Below, in pieces: positions 27,465 through 36,890 of a stretch of DNA of 64,000 nucleotides. Position 1 is the first letter of the stretch. Every line of letters starts with the position of its first letter. Location of the stretch: NCBI RefSeq assembly GCF_007748035.1, contig NZ_CP036278.1:1674001-1738000 (forward strand), in the 5' to 3' direction. This stretch comes from Aeoliella mucimassa (GTDB taxonomy: Bacteria > Planctomycetota > Planctomycetia > Pirellulales > Lacipirellulaceae). The notes under the pieces are model-generated. The model saw only the letters and a list, made by a program, of their open reading frames with translations. It did no database searches and had not been told where the DNA came from. The position numbers were made by a program, and so were the translations under genes.

Positions 27465-27970
27465 ATAGATTCCCAATTTACCCATCGATGGGAAAATTGA
27501 ATCAGCGCACACGCTGCAAAACCAGTGGTTTTCACACTCAAATAGATTCCCATGGGTGGGAAACTATTATGGTTTGGGGAGTTGGGGGTTGGATTTTGGG
27601 AGTTCTGATTGCCGAATGTCATGCTGAGGGAAGCTTCCAGCGCCCCGAAGCATCTCAGCTGGCCAATTCGAGCGTGTTACCCACGCGCGCAGCAGCGAAC
27701 CCCCACGCAACCGAACATTCGCCTGCGCGTCGCTAGACTTTCGAGTTCAAAACAAGCATTACACCTCGCTAATCTCCTTTCAATAAAAAAGCCAACAGCT
27801 GATAGCTTAAAGCCGGTAGCCACTGATGCCTGTCCATTAGAACACCTATGGTGGCCAATTCCCAGCGAAAAGTTGAAAGAATCAAAACACCGAATTCACC
27901 CCCCGCTTGCCCAATTCCAGGAAGACGGGTCGGCCTATCAGAGCCGGGGAGGTGGGAAGTGGAGAACTCG
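27465..27970 (+). repeat. Dispersed repeat, copy A (inverted relative of 49891-50508)
   Basis: About 500 bases that share at least five blocks, in the same order, with the reverse complement of 49891-50508. The blocks here are: ATAGATTCCCAATTTACCCA at 27465; AAATAGATTCCCATGGG near 27540; a CG-rich block around CAACCGAACATTCGCCTGCG at 27682-27729; CCTGTCCATTAGAACACC at 27829-27846 followed by GTGGCCAATTCC; and GCCGGGGAGGTGGGAAG near 27944. Between the blocks the copies diverge or carry different inserts. Weak open frames cross it, but they follow the repeat, not a protein, so I call none. The stretch from 27971 to 28385 shows no gene. Confidence 0.8.
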
Positions 27971-28385
27971 CATTATTTCTTCAACTCCGGCACCCAAAAA
28001 CCCCACGAACGCGGCTTTCTTGCAGTCGCCCACATCAATAAGCAGACTATTGAAGACACTCACTCCCTCACAGCACACAGAGCGGGCAAGCGTTTCAAAT
28101 CGCCCCGAAGGGGCTATCACATGCCAGCCCACCGCATCGCTCCGGGAAGCGGAACGGATGCTGGACCTTCACCTACAACTTCCAGCCGACGCCGAGTAAC
28201 CGAAGTCTATCGTCGCAGAGGATACCTATTGCTTTCTCTCCAAGCAGCGTGGAGTTCCAGTCAGGCCTGCCGCAATTCGGTGGGTAGTTTTCCCCTCCAC
28301 TCTCTATCCCCTCCGGCCTCTAGGCTCCTGTTTGGCGAGCTGATATGCTATCGCGGCTTTTGATGGTTCCAGGCGTAGGGATCGG

Positions 28386-29825
28386 TTGCGCATGCTGCTT
28401 ATATTCGTGGTGCTTTACTTGTTGGCCTCGATTGTTGTGGGGCTTTACTTTGCCCGGCGGGTGCGGGGGGCAGCCGACTATGCCGTGGCGGGGCGGGCGT
28501 TGCCGCTTTCGATTGTTATCGGCACCACGTTTGCCACCTGGTTTGGTTCGGAGACAGTCATCGGCATCCCGGCCAAGTTTCTCGAAGGGGGGATGAGCGA
28601 CACGGCCGAGGACCCCTGGGGGGCGGCGTTCTGCCTGATTCTCGTGGGGCTGGTATTTGCCCGGCCGCTCTATCGATTCTCGCTACTCACGATCAACGAC
28701 TACTTTCGCGAGCGATACGGCGTCGCGATCGAACTGTTCTGCTCGGTCGTGAGCGTGCTGTCGTACCTGGGATGGGTGGCCGCCCAGATTTCGGCACTCG
28801 GCATCGTGTTTTCATTGCTCTCGGATAGTGCGATCTCGCCATTCACTGGCATGTTGATCGGCACGGTGGTCGTATTGTTCTACACCCTTTTCGGTGGCAT
28901 GTGGTCGGTGGCGGTTACCGACTTTCTGCAGATGATCGTGATCGTGATCTGCCTGACCGCGATCGCGGTGATTGCCTCGAACCTGGCCGGAGGACCGATG
29001 CGGGTGATGCATGAAGCCCACGCCCGCAACATGTTGCACTTTTTCCCGCCGCTCGAAACGAAACGCATCTTGTTTTTTATTGGGTCCGGCGTGACCTTCT
29101 TGCTGGGGTCGATTCCGCAGCAGGATATCTTCCAACGGGTGATGTCGGCCAAGAGCGAACGGATTGCGGTGATCGGCCCGATCATTGGTGGTTCGGCTTA
29201 CCTGGTGTTTTCGTTCATTCCGATGTTCATCGTCGCCAGCGGCTACGTGCTGATGCCCGACGAGCTGCCCGTCCTGATCGAGCAGGACGCGCAGCATGTG
29301 CTGCCGACGCTGGTGATGGAGCACATGCCGCACGTGACGCGGGTGCTGTTTTTCGGTGCATTGCTCTCGGCGATCATGTCGACCGCAAGTTCCACGATTC
29401 TCGCTCCGTCGACCGTGTTCGTGCAGAACGTTCTGAAGCACTTCTGGCCTGAGATGAGCGACCGGCAAGAACTGCTGTTCATGCGAACGATGGTGCTGCT
29501 CTTTACGCTGCTGGTGCTGGCGTACTCGATTGCGATGGATGGCACCAGCGTGTACGACCTGGTATCGAGCAGTTATCAGCTGCCACTCGTGGGGGCATTT
29601 GTTCCGCTGGCCGCGGGGCTTTATTGGCCGCGGGCGACGAACCGCGGGGCGATTACGTCGATCGTATTCGGCCTGGCGACTTGGATCTTGTTCATGTCGA
29701 CTTCGCTTGGCGAACGCTTTCCCCAGCAGCTGGCTGGGCTTGGCATGGCGATATTCGGCATGTGGTTAGGGACGGTGCTCACTCCGCCGCAAAGCAAGGC
29801 TGAGCGACCCAGCAGCGAACAATAG
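28386..29825 (+). CDS. Sodium:solute symporter family protein
   Basis: Transporter of the SSS (SLC5-like) family, which takes up sugars, amino acids or similar solutes with sodium. The protein has about 479 residues and roughly 13 hydrophobic helices; the family blocks are the N-terminal YFARRVRGAADYAVAGRALP, ATWFGSETVIGIPA, GWVAAQISALGIV, TLFGGMWSVAVTDFLQMIVI, GSIPQQDIFQRVMSAKSERIA and LLSAIMSTASSTILAPS. The substrate cannot be assigned. The TTG at 28386 has a TAGGGA box; the ATG at 28392 is the alternative. Its last 60 bases overlap, tail to tail, the end of the pectate-lyase-like gene; the sharing of a locus with glycan-active proteins makes a sugar or sugar acid plausible. Confidence 0.92.
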   Translation: MRMLLIFVVLYLLASIVVGLYFARRVRGAADYAVAGRALPLSIVIGTTFATWFGSETVIGIPAKFLEGGMSDTAEDPWGAAFCLILVGLVFARPLYRFSLLTINDYFRERYGVAIELFCSVVSVLSYLGWVAAQISALGIVFSLLSDSAISPFTGMLIGTVVVLFYTLFGGMWSVAVTDFLQMIVIVICLTAIAVIASNLAGGPMRVMHEAHARNMLHFFPPLETKRILFFIGSGVTFLLGSIPQQDIFQRVMSAKSERIAVIGPIIGGSAYLVFSFIPMFIVASGYVLMPDELPVLIEQDAQHVLPTLVMEHMPHVTRVLFFGALLSAIMSTASSTILAPSTVFVQNVLKHFWPEMSDRQELLFMRTMVLLFTLLVLAYSIAMDGTSVYDLVSSSYQLPLVGAFVPLAAGLYWPRATNRGAITSIVFGLATWILFMSTSLGERFPQQLAGLGMAIFGMWLGTVLTPPQSKAERPSSEQ

Positions 29826-32800
29826 CACGCTAGTGCCAGGTTCTGGCACCATGGTCGCCGGAGAGGTGCTGGACGTAGCGAGGCTCGTGCCGAAGTTTGC
29901 CTTCCAGGTGACATAGTCGCCAGCGTCGACCAGCCCCGAGCCATCGAGCGTGCTGCCGGGCGAGAGCGCTACGTCGGACTCGCCGAGGTGATCGCGCCAT
30001 ACGGAGTAGTCGCCGAGGTCGACGATGCCGTCGCCGTTAAAGTCGCCTGGGATGCCAGCCAGGTAGTCGGTGAGAGTGACCAGATCGCTGCTGTAGTCGT
30101 AATTCACTTGGAAGGAGCCGATGCCGCTGGCAGTGGCGACTCGCATGCCTGCGGGGGCGTTGCCGAACTGCCCTTCGAGCGTGGTGGCCTGAACGATCTC
30201 GAACACGTCGTCGGCCTGCGGAGCAAAGCCCTCGGCCAGCGAGATCGACAGGTCGCCAGCCAAGGTCGCGGTGCCTTGCACCTGCAGTTTGGTTTGCGAA
30301 CTACCATCGGCGATCTCAATGGCCAGTACCGCGCCGGCCTGATGGGTATAGGTGCCCTGAATGGTGAGTGTGGATGCGGTCTCAAGTCCACCGGTGTTGA
30401 GTACCAGGTCGAGCTGCTCGGCAGTCAGGTTCCGATCGGAGAGCACGAAGCCATCGAGTATGGTGCCAGTCTCCCGCCCGAAGATGGCGAACGTTTGCAG
30501 GCCGGCATTTAGCGAGAAGTCGATACCACCGTCTTCAGGATCGAACACACCAGCAAGGCTCGTGAGCGACGGAGAGACACGATTCCAAGTCGCAGCATCG
30601 ATGGCAGCGGTGCTTGTTGCGTTGGTCTGCACGGTTTCGTAGTTGGAGGTCGTCGCCTGCAGGTCGCTGGGATTGGCCGACATGTAGAAACTGTTGTTGC
30701 CGCGCGGCTGAGTCGAAGGGTCTCCGGAGACTGCGGAGATGCTCGGCTCGGCCGACTTGACGAACAAGTACCAGGTGCCGCTGTGCGAGAGATCGACCGT
30801 GGTCGAAGCGAGTCCGCCGGCCGCGGGGGCAGATGTGTTTTCGCCGGCGACTAAGATAATGCCGCCGCCGCTCAGGTCGGTACCGTCGTACGAGCCACCG
30901 GCTCGGGTGCCGTGGGTTGAGCTGTTATAGATCGCCCAGTCGCTGCCGAGGTTGAGGTCTTCAGCTTGAATCGCGATGGCGTGTTCGTTCGACGCGGCCG
31001 CAGTGCCTTGCGGGCGGACGATTGCTCCGGCCGTGGCAATCACGTTGCCGACGACATTGCCGGTGCCATCGAGCGACTGCCCGTCGTCGAGCGTTAGCCC
31101 AGCGGTTGCTGAACTCACGTCGAGCGTGCTGCCGCTGCCGACAGTGATCGCGGAAGTGGCTCCCAGCCCGTTGCCAGCGACGAGCAGCGTGCCTTGTTCC
31201 ACGCGGGTGGGGCCGGTGTAGGTGTTGTTGCCGGAGAGGGTGAGCGAACCGTTGCCCTGTTTCACGAGAGGACCACTGCCGGAGATCACGCCAGAGACTT
31301 GCCCCGAGTAACCAGCGGTATCGATGGTTCCGCCTGCGGTCGCGAGCACGCTCGGCAGCTGAATGTCAGGAGCCGCGGTGGCGGTGAATTGTCCCCCGTC
31401 GAACACGAGCGTCGACCCTGTGGCAATCGCCGACACTTGGCCGGTCTCGAGCTCTGCTCCCGAGTGGAGCAGTAGTTCGGCCGCCTGACCGTTCGTGCCC
31501 ACCAGCACCCGACCTGCAGCGACTTGGCTATTCGCAAGCGACGTGGGACCACCGATGCTGAGGGTGTCGAACACGCTGAGCGTACCGCCGGAAACGTCGA
31601 ACGAGCCGGTGACATTCAGCCGGCGGGCGAAGCCATGGCCGGTCGCGTGGGTGACCTCGCCTGCCAGCACCACGGTGTCGGCCAAGGTGGGACCAGCGCC
31701 GCTCCGCGTAACAATGTTGCTCCACGGTCCGTCGCCAGAGGTAAACATCTGCGTCGGCCCTGCGAGTTCGTTCACGTAAGCTTCCAGTTGGGTGTAGCCG
31801 GCTGCGGTGGTTTGCTTCCAGTCGTTGGGATCGTTGGGGTCGAGGCCTTGCGACTCTTCCCAGTGATTGGCCATGCCATCGTTGTCGGTATCGATGAATT
31901 GCGCGCGGGGAATCAAATACGCTGGATCGCTGCCGTAGCCTGGGAACAGATCGGTTTCGCGCTGAATGATTCCGCCGAGCTTGCCATAGCTCTCGACTTC
32001 TTCGACCAGGCGGGTGCCGACCGGTTCGCGGATGATCGACAAGCCGGCGTTCTCCAGCACGTAGGGCAGGGCGGTAGCGGCTGGCATCGCAGTGGTCGTT
32101 GGAAACGCATGCGGGCTGGCGACCACGTCGGCCCCGGGATAACTGGTCACTGGCACCCCGTCGAGCACTCCATCGCGGTCGGCGTCCACCCAGTTGTCCT
32201 CGCCATAGATGTGGAAGTGGCTGGTGCCGCTCGTGAACGGGGCGCTACCGTCGACGGGGCTCTCGATAAAGTAGTTGCCAATCGCGTTCGCGTGCGATTC
32301 CATGTTGTTGGTATCGCCCATGATGTAACCCGCGTTGTCCCACCCGTAGACCACGTTGTTGATGAACTCGTTCTCGCCGCGGACTTTGGGGTTCCGCGTG
32401 ACGTTGTCGGCAAACAGGCTGCGAATCACACTGAAGCCGCTTCCCTCAGGTAGCGTCATCAACCCGCCAGCGCTATGGCCCAGGCGATCTTGCCCTTGGG
32501 CGATGATCGAGTCTTGAATGGTAATGTTGTTGAGCCCGCTGCCTTTGCCATCCCAGTTGAGCGAGAAGGTCTCGTCGACACCCCAGGCGACCGAGACATG
32601 GTCGAACATCATGTTCACCCCGTTGGCCGCGCCGCTGGCGTCTTCGCGATAGCCGGCCTCGCCTTTATGGATGCCGAGATAGCGGGTGATGGTGTTGTTC
32701 GCGCCGGAGAAGCTGACCTTGTTGCCATGCACCACGATCCCCCCGGGAGCGGTCTGGCCGGCGATGGTCACGTTGTCCTCGACCACGATGCCGGAGTTGT

Positions 32801-33056
32801 CGGGGGAAATCTGAATGATGCCACCGACGTCGAACACTACGAAACGATTCGGCTGACTCACCGCATCGCGAAACGAACCAGCACCCGAGTCGTTCAGGTT
32901 GGTCACATGGTAGACACTGGCGGACGACAGATTGGTCCGCGCTCCGGATGCATAGCGGCCAAAGCCCTCGGCCTCGGGGAAGGCGAGCACCTGCGCGACC
33001 GCGTGGGTCGAGAGGAGCATCACCAGCATCGTAGCGACAGCAACCTTGCGATTCAT
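29766..33056 (-). CDS. Pectate-lyase-like protein with PATR repeat, dockerin-like segment and PEP-CTERM
   Basis: A secreted protein of 1096 residues. After a signal peptide (VATMLVMLLSTHAVAQ) the N-terminal domain looks like a pectate lyase of the right-handed beta-helix type: AFPEAEGFGRYASGAR (25-40), LNDSGAGSFRDAV, VTIAGQTAPGGIVVHG and a run of NNIT/IQDSII strands. Near residue 375 there is a calcium-binding-like DTDNDGMANHWEE segment. The middle has an autotransporter-type strand repeat (SGNNTYTGPTRVEQGTLLV, about 605-625). Near 1002-1060 is a dockerin-like pair (GDFNGDGIVDLGDYSVW, GSGLVDAGDYVTWK). The C-terminus is PEP-CTERM (VPEPGTSVLLFAAGSLSLALRR). It probably degrades an acidic polysaccharide at the surface; the substrate is inferred from the fold only. 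Confidence 0.87.
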   Translation of the reverse strand: MNRKVAVATMLVMLLSTHAVAQVLAFPEAEGFGRYASGARTNLSSASVYHVTNLNDSGAGSFRDAVSQPNRFVVFDVGGIIQISPDNSGIVVEDNVTIAGQTAPGGIVVHGNKVSFSGANNTITRYLGIHKGEAGYREDASGAANGVNMMFDHVSVAWGVDETFSLNWDGKGSGLNNITIQDSIIAQGQDRLGHSAGGLMTLPEGSGFSVIRSLFADNVTRNPKVRGENEFINNVVYGWDNAGYIMGDTNNMESHANAIGNYFIESPVDGSAPFTSGTSHFHIYGEDNWVDADRDGVLDGVPVTSYPGADVVASPHAFPTTTAMPAATALPYVLENAGLSIIREPVGTRLVEEVESYGKLGGIIQRETDLFPGYGSDPAYLIPRAQFIDTDNDGMANHWEESQGLDPNDPNDWKQTTAAGYTQLEAYVNELAGPTQMFTSGDGPWSNIVTRSGAGPTLADTVVLAGEVTHATGHGFARRLNVTGSFDVSGGTLSVFDTLSIGGPTSLANSQVAAGRVLVGTNGQAAELLLHSGAELETGQVSAIATGSTLVFDGGQFTATAAPDIQLPSVLATAGGTIDTAGYSGQVSGVISGSGPLVKQGNGSLTLSGNNTYTGPTRVEQGTLLVAGNGLGATSAITVGSGSTLDVSSATAGLTLDDGQSLDGTGNVVGNVIATAGAIVRPQGTAAASNEHAIAIQAEDLNLGSDWAIYNSSTHGTRAGGSYDGTDLSGGGIILVAGENTSAPAAGGLASTTVDLSHSGTWYLFVKSAEPSISAVSGDPSTQPRGNNSFYMSANPSDLQATTSNYETVQTNATSTAAIDAATWNRVSPSLTSLAGVFDPEDGGIDFSLNAGLQTFAIFGRETGTILDGFVLSDRNLTAEQLDLVLNTGGLETASTLTIQGTYTHQAGAVLAIEIADGSSQTKLQVQGTATLAGDLSISLAEGFAPQADDVFEIVQATTLEGQFGNAPAGMRVATASGIGSFQVNYDYSSDLVTLTDYLAGIPGDFNGDGIVDLGDYSVWRDHLGESDVALSPGSTLDGSGLVDAGDYVTWKANFGTSLATSSTSPATMVPEPGTSVLLFAAGSLSLALRRSEHRP

Positions 33057-33284
33057 AGGACTCTCGATGGCTCGAAGAGTATTCGCGAACAGCTCGAAAC
33101 GGAGGTGCGATCACCAGGGACGATCAGCGGACCACGCGTGTAGTCGCCTGAAGATCTCGCTCGTTGGGCCTTCGCGCTAGTTCCGGGAAAAGATGCACCA
33201 AGCTAAATATTTATGATATCAGCCGCTTCCGGAGGACGCGAGTCGCTTTTCGCAAATGGCCCCTGTTGAGGGCGGCAACGTGCA

Positions 33285-34385
33285 TTAATTGTCGGTGCCT
33301 AGCCCAGCCAGCTCGCAGAGATTGGCGTTCATCACCGGTTGTGGGCAGCTCCACACCAGGAAGAACAACGCTTCGCGGCACCAGCGGCCCACGCGATGAC
33401 CCGATAGATAGCCGGCACCTTTGGCCGCGGCCAGGGCCGCCTGCGTGCTGCGAAGCACCAGGCTGTTGGCTCGCTGGCGGAGCGATTCCTTGGAGCACAC
33501 CGCGTCGCCCTCGGCGACGGAGAGTAGGTCTTCGAGGATGTCGAAGAACTCACCGGCCAGCGCGGCGTGCGGCTGCGTGAACTCGGGGCGCTTGGGGGCT
33601 TCTTCTTCCAGGTAGTCGATCGCCGCGGCTGCCAAACCCAACGCGAGGGTCGAGGTCTCGTGACCACCAGGCGTGGACGATCGTCCCGCGAGCATGACGT
33701 TCTCTACGGGACCTGCTACCAGCGAGTCGCTCGTCACCAGCACGTTGTCGAAGGCCACCTTGCCAGTGTGACTTGCCGACAGACCGACCAAACTGGCAGG
33801 TTCGCCCGGTTGCACACCCGGCTGGTTGGTGGGAACAAACGCCAGCACCTGTTCGGCGGTCGGCGTGTCGCCATCCATCACTTGGGCGCCGGTCAGGATC
33901 GCATCGGCATGATCACCCCCGGTGACCCACGGAGAGAACCCATCGAGCACAAAACCGTTGTCGACTCGGCGGGCGGTGAGCACTGGTTTGCTGAGGTGGC
34001 GATGGCTCGTTGTAAGGTGCGAAATGCCAACCGTGGCAAACATGTCGCCAGCGGCCAGTTGCGGGAGCACCTGCGACTTGAGCGAGTCGTTCTCGCCCGC
34101 TGCGACGCGTCGGCAGGCGCCTGTTCGCTGGGTGATTACAAACGTGGTGGTCAGGCACGCGGCCGCAAGTTTCAGGTAGCCGCGGACTACGTCGACATCG
34201 CTCCAATGTTGCCCACCATACTCGGTCGGCAGAAACCACTCGAACACGCCGGCTTCGCCACAGAGTCGAAGCTGCTCGGCCGGCCATTGGCCGGTCGCAT
34301 CGGTCTGGTCCGCGAGCGACTTCAGTTGCTCGCAGAGGACGTCGAGTTCGGGATCGTACGGCGAGGTGATTTTTGGAGTAGTCAT
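33285..34385 (-). CDS. Acyl-CoA dehydrogenase-like flavoprotein
   Basis: The 366-residue protein has the layout of the acyl-CoA dehydrogenase superfamily: an N-terminal helical domain (CGEAGVFEWFLPTEYGGQ, then AAACLTTTFVITQR), a middle beta domain (FATVGISHLTT, RRVDNGFVLDGFSPWVTGGDHADAILTGA as span), and a C-terminal helical domain ending in GRWCREALFFLVW. The FAD-contact tryptophan-glycine pattern of the middle domain is present. The substrate is unknown; related proteins also act on nitroalkanes or as monooxygenases. It lies 65 bases after the DUF1552 gene on the same strand and may be its co-transcribed neighbour. Confidence 0.82.
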   Translation of the reverse strand: MTTPKITSPYDPELDVLCEQLKSLADQTDATGQWPAEQLRLCGEAGVFEWFLPTEYGGQHWSDVDVVRGYLKLAAACLTTTFVITQRTGACRRVAAGENDSLKSQVLPQLAAGDMFATVGISHLTTSHRHLSKPVLTARRVDNGFVLDGFSPWVTGGDHADAILTGAQVMDGDTPTAEQVLAFVPTNQPGVQPGEPASLVGLSASHTGKVAFDNVLVTSDSLVAGPVENVMLAGRSSTPGGHETSTLALGLAAAAIDYLEEEAPKRPEFTQPHAALAGEFFDILEDLLSVAEGDAVCSKESLRQRANSLVLRSTQAALAAAKGAGYLSGHRVGRWCREALFFLVWSCPQPVMNANLCELAGLGTDN

Positions 34386-34450
34386 GTTGGCATTCTAGCA
34401 CGGCCGGCAAGCCCCGCTCAGCCCCCAGCCCTGCGCCAAACGGGCCTGTG

Positions 34451-35779
34451 CTACACCAAGGCGATGGTACCGGTGCTGTCGCCGACCGATTCCACTGGGG
34501 CACCGACCGCTTGCAGCATGGTGAGCATCAGGTTCATCAGCGGTGTTTTATCGGGGAAGGTCTGGTGGCTGCCGGTGTCGAAGGTGCCTCCCAGGTTGCC
34601 TGCTAGCAACACAGGAACGTCATGGTGGTCATGACGATTACCGTCGCGGATGGCGCTGCCGTACACGATGCCGGTGTTGGCCAGCAGCGTCGAGTCTCCT
34701 TCGGGAATGTTGGCCATGCGATCGATGATGTAGGCAAACTGCTCCACGTGATAGCGATTGATCTTACTGATCGCGGCCATCTTATCGGCGTCGTGATCGT
34801 GGTGCGACAGTTGGTGATGGCCACCGGTAATCTCGAGCTCGCGGTATCGGCGATTGCTTCCCTCGTTGGCGAACATTAAGGTGCTCACGCGAGTGAGGTC
34901 GGCCTGGAACGCCAGCACCATCAGGTCGCCCATCACGCGGAGGTGGTTGGCGTATTCGTTGGGGATTCCGTCGGGGCGGTGGATGTCGGTCTCCGAAAAG
35001 CGGCTGGCCGGGTTTTCGATGCGTCGTTCGACGCCGCGAATGCTTTCGAGGTACTCTTCGAGCTTCTGGCGATCGGTGGTGCTGACTTTCCGCTGCAGGC
35101 GGCGGGCGTCTTCGGCCACGAAGTCGAGAATGCTCGACTGTCGCGCCCGACGGCGATGCTGCGACTCGGCAATGTCTTTAGAGTTGCCGCCGCCGACCAG
35201 GCGATCGAACACCTGCTGCGGGTTCACTTCCTTGCCGGCCGGCTGAGTGGCCGACTGCCAGGAGATGCTGTTCGAGTAGGCACAGCTGTAGCCGCTGTCG
35301 CAGGTGCCGGCCAGCCGGCCCGCTTCGCAGCCGAGTTCCAGCGTGGGGAACGGAGTGTCGCCGGCGATGTACTTGGCCGCGATGTGATCGACCGATACGC
35401 CGGCGCGAAGGTCGCGTCCCTCGGTCTTCACCGGGTGCATGCCGGTAAGGAAGGCGGCCGCACTACGGGCGTGGTCGCCGGGGCCGTCGCCTTTCGCACG
35501 AGCGTTGTCGACTGCCAGGCCGCTGAGCACCGAGACGTGCTGGCGCACCTTTTCCAATGGCTCGAGAATCTTCGGCAACGCGAAGTTGCGCCCCACGTCT
35601 TGCGGGGTCCAATCGGGCATGTGAGCCCCGTTCGGCACGTACATGAATGCCAACCGTTTCGGCGCTTCGGCCGCGGCGCCGATCGACGCCGAACTGGCCA
35701 TTGCTTCCAAGGCGGGCAGCGCAATCGCGGTGCCCAGGCCGCGTAGGAACGTGCGTCGTGCAATCGGTTGGAAAGCCAT
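34451..35779 (-). CDS. DUF1552 family Tat-exported protein
   Basis: A 442-residue member of DUF1552, a family almost confined to planctomycetes and relatives and nearly always found beside a DUF1592-type cytochrome protein. The N-terminus is a twin-arginine signal (IARRTFLRGLGTAIALPALEAM), so it is exported folded. Conserved blocks are RLAFMYVPNGAHMPDW, FLTGMHPVKTEG, GVSVDHIAAKYI, and the histidine-rich GGHHQLSHHDHDADKMAAI. The fold is related to sulfatase-like DUF1501 proteins by layout, but no activity is known. The ATG at 35779 has a GAGAGGTG box; a GTG two codons earlier overlaps that box. Confidence 0.9.
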   Translation of the reverse strand: MAFQPIARRTFLRGLGTAIALPALEAMASSASIGAAAEAPKRLAFMYVPNGAHMPDWTPQDVGRNFALPKILEPLEKVRQHVSVLSGLAVDNARAKGDGPGDHARSAAAFLTGMHPVKTEGRDLRAGVSVDHIAAKYIAGDTPFPTLELGCEAGRLAGTCDSGYSCAYSNSISWQSATQPAGKEVNPQQVFDRLVGGGNSKDIAESQHRRRARQSSILDFVAEDARRLQRKVSTTDRQKLEEYLESIRGVERRIENPASRFSETDIHRPDGIPNEYANHLRVMGDLMVLAFQADLTRVSTLMFANEGSNRRYRELEITGGHHQLSHHDHDADKMAAISKINRYHVEQFAYIIDRMANIPEGDSTLLANTGIVYGSAIRDGNRHDHHDVPVLLAGNLGGTFDTGSHQTFPDKTPLMNLMLTMLQAVGAPVESVGDSTGTIALV

Positions 35780-35846
35780 ATTCACCTCTCGGGGGGATAG
35801 TTGGGGGGAGCCGCTGCGAAGCTCAACGTTCCGCAGCGGCTATCGT

Positions 35847-36881
35847 TTACGGTAGGGGAGCCGGTTCGGGGCTCTCGTCGCTAGGCACCACCTTGTCGAT
35901 GGTACCGTCGGCATGGAAGGTCACCTTCTGGATTGCGCACTGACGCTGACCTTCGAGCGGGGGCTCGTTTTTGGTCGAGGGCCAGTAGTGATACGCGATG
36001 TACCACTGCCCGGTCTTGGGGTGTTGGAAGAACGAATGATGGCCAGGTCCCTTATGCTTAGGGCCCGACGTCAGGATGGCTCCGTGGTACTCCCAGGGAC
36101 CTACCGGCGACTTCGCCGTGGCGTAGTGCACCGAGTAGTTCGGATTGTTCCACCCGCCATGGCTGTATGACAGGTAGTAGGTGCCATCGATCTCGTGCAT
36201 GAACGCCCCTTCGGTGAAGTTCGGGGGCGTATCGACTTTGATCTCTTCATCGAACTCAATCATGTTGGGCTTCATGCGGAACACACGCAGCTTCGCGCCG
36301 GCGCTACCGCCAGCGTAGAAGTAAGCGGTACCGTCTTTGTCCTGGAACACCATCGGGTCGATCGCTTCGAACCCGTCGCCACCGGTGAGCAGCGGTTGGC
36401 CGATGTCTTCGAACTTTCCATCGGGAGCATCGCTCACCGCGACACCAATGCGGCTCGGCGTGGGATTCTGTGGGCCAACGCTGAAGTACAAGTAGTACTT
36501 GCCATTCTTCTCGGCGATACCGGGCGCCCACAGCCAGTGATCCTTGGCACCATCTTCCTTGATCCAGGAGATGTCTTCGATCTTGAGAATCGGTTCGCTC
36601 TCTTCCCACTTCACCAGATCGGTCGACGAGTAGGCGACGAAGTCGAACGAGTGAAACTGAATATTGGGGTTCGTGGAGTGCGAGGGATAGCCCCAGTACT
36701 TATTACCGAACACGGCCACGTGAGGGTCGGCGCCTGGGAACGCAGGATTCTCGGCAGCGCAGTACGAACCTGCGACGCAGCACGCGCCGAGGCAAAGCAA
36801 GCGGAGGGTGGAAAGGGATAATCGGTTCATCAAAGCTGGCATCATAGGAGTCTCGGAGTCGATCAACAGGTGAAGCATCAA
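35847..36881 (-). CDS. Glycoside hydrolase family 43-like protein
   Basis: A 344-residue secreted five-blade beta-propeller enzyme of the GH43 type (arabinanases, xylosidases and related). A signal peptide (STLRLLCLGACCVAGSYCA) precedes the catalytic domain. The three acidic residues of the family fit: the general base in PGADPHVAVF, the pKa-modulating Asp in EAIDPMVFQDKDG, and the acid Glu in FTEGAFMHEIDGTYYLSYS. The block WAPGIAEKNGKYYLYFS is also typical. The first ATG is at 36881; ATG codons at 36845 and 36842 start closer to the signal peptide. It sits between the DUF1592 gene (10 bases upstream) and the DUF1552 gene, splitting that usual pair. Confidence 0.9.
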   Translation of the reverse strand: MMLHLLIDSETPMMPALMNRLSLSTLRLLCLGACCVAGSYCAAENPAFPGADPHVAVFGNKYWGYPSHSTNPNIQFHSFDFVAYSSTDLVKWEESEPILKIEDISWIKEDGAKDHWLWAPGIAEKNGKYYLYFSVGPQNPTPSRIGVAVSDAPDGKFEDIGQPLLTGGDGFEAIDPMVFQDKDGTAYFYAGGSAGAKLRVFRMKPNMIEFDEEIKVDTPPNFTEGAFMHEIDGTYYLSYSHGGWNNPNYSVHYATAKSPVGPWEYHGAILTSGPKHKGPGHHSFFQHPKTGQWYIAYHYWPSTKNEPPLEGQRQCAIQKVTFHADGTIDKVVPSDESPEPAPLP

Positions 36882-36890
36882 AGGGTCGTG

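Noticed and set aside
27609-28363. Frames of 171-196 codons downstream of the lipoprotein gene
   Set aside because: They follow the dispersed repeat; similar residues appear in frames through the second repeat copy because the DNA is shared. No signal peptide, domain or Shine-Dalgarno box supports them.
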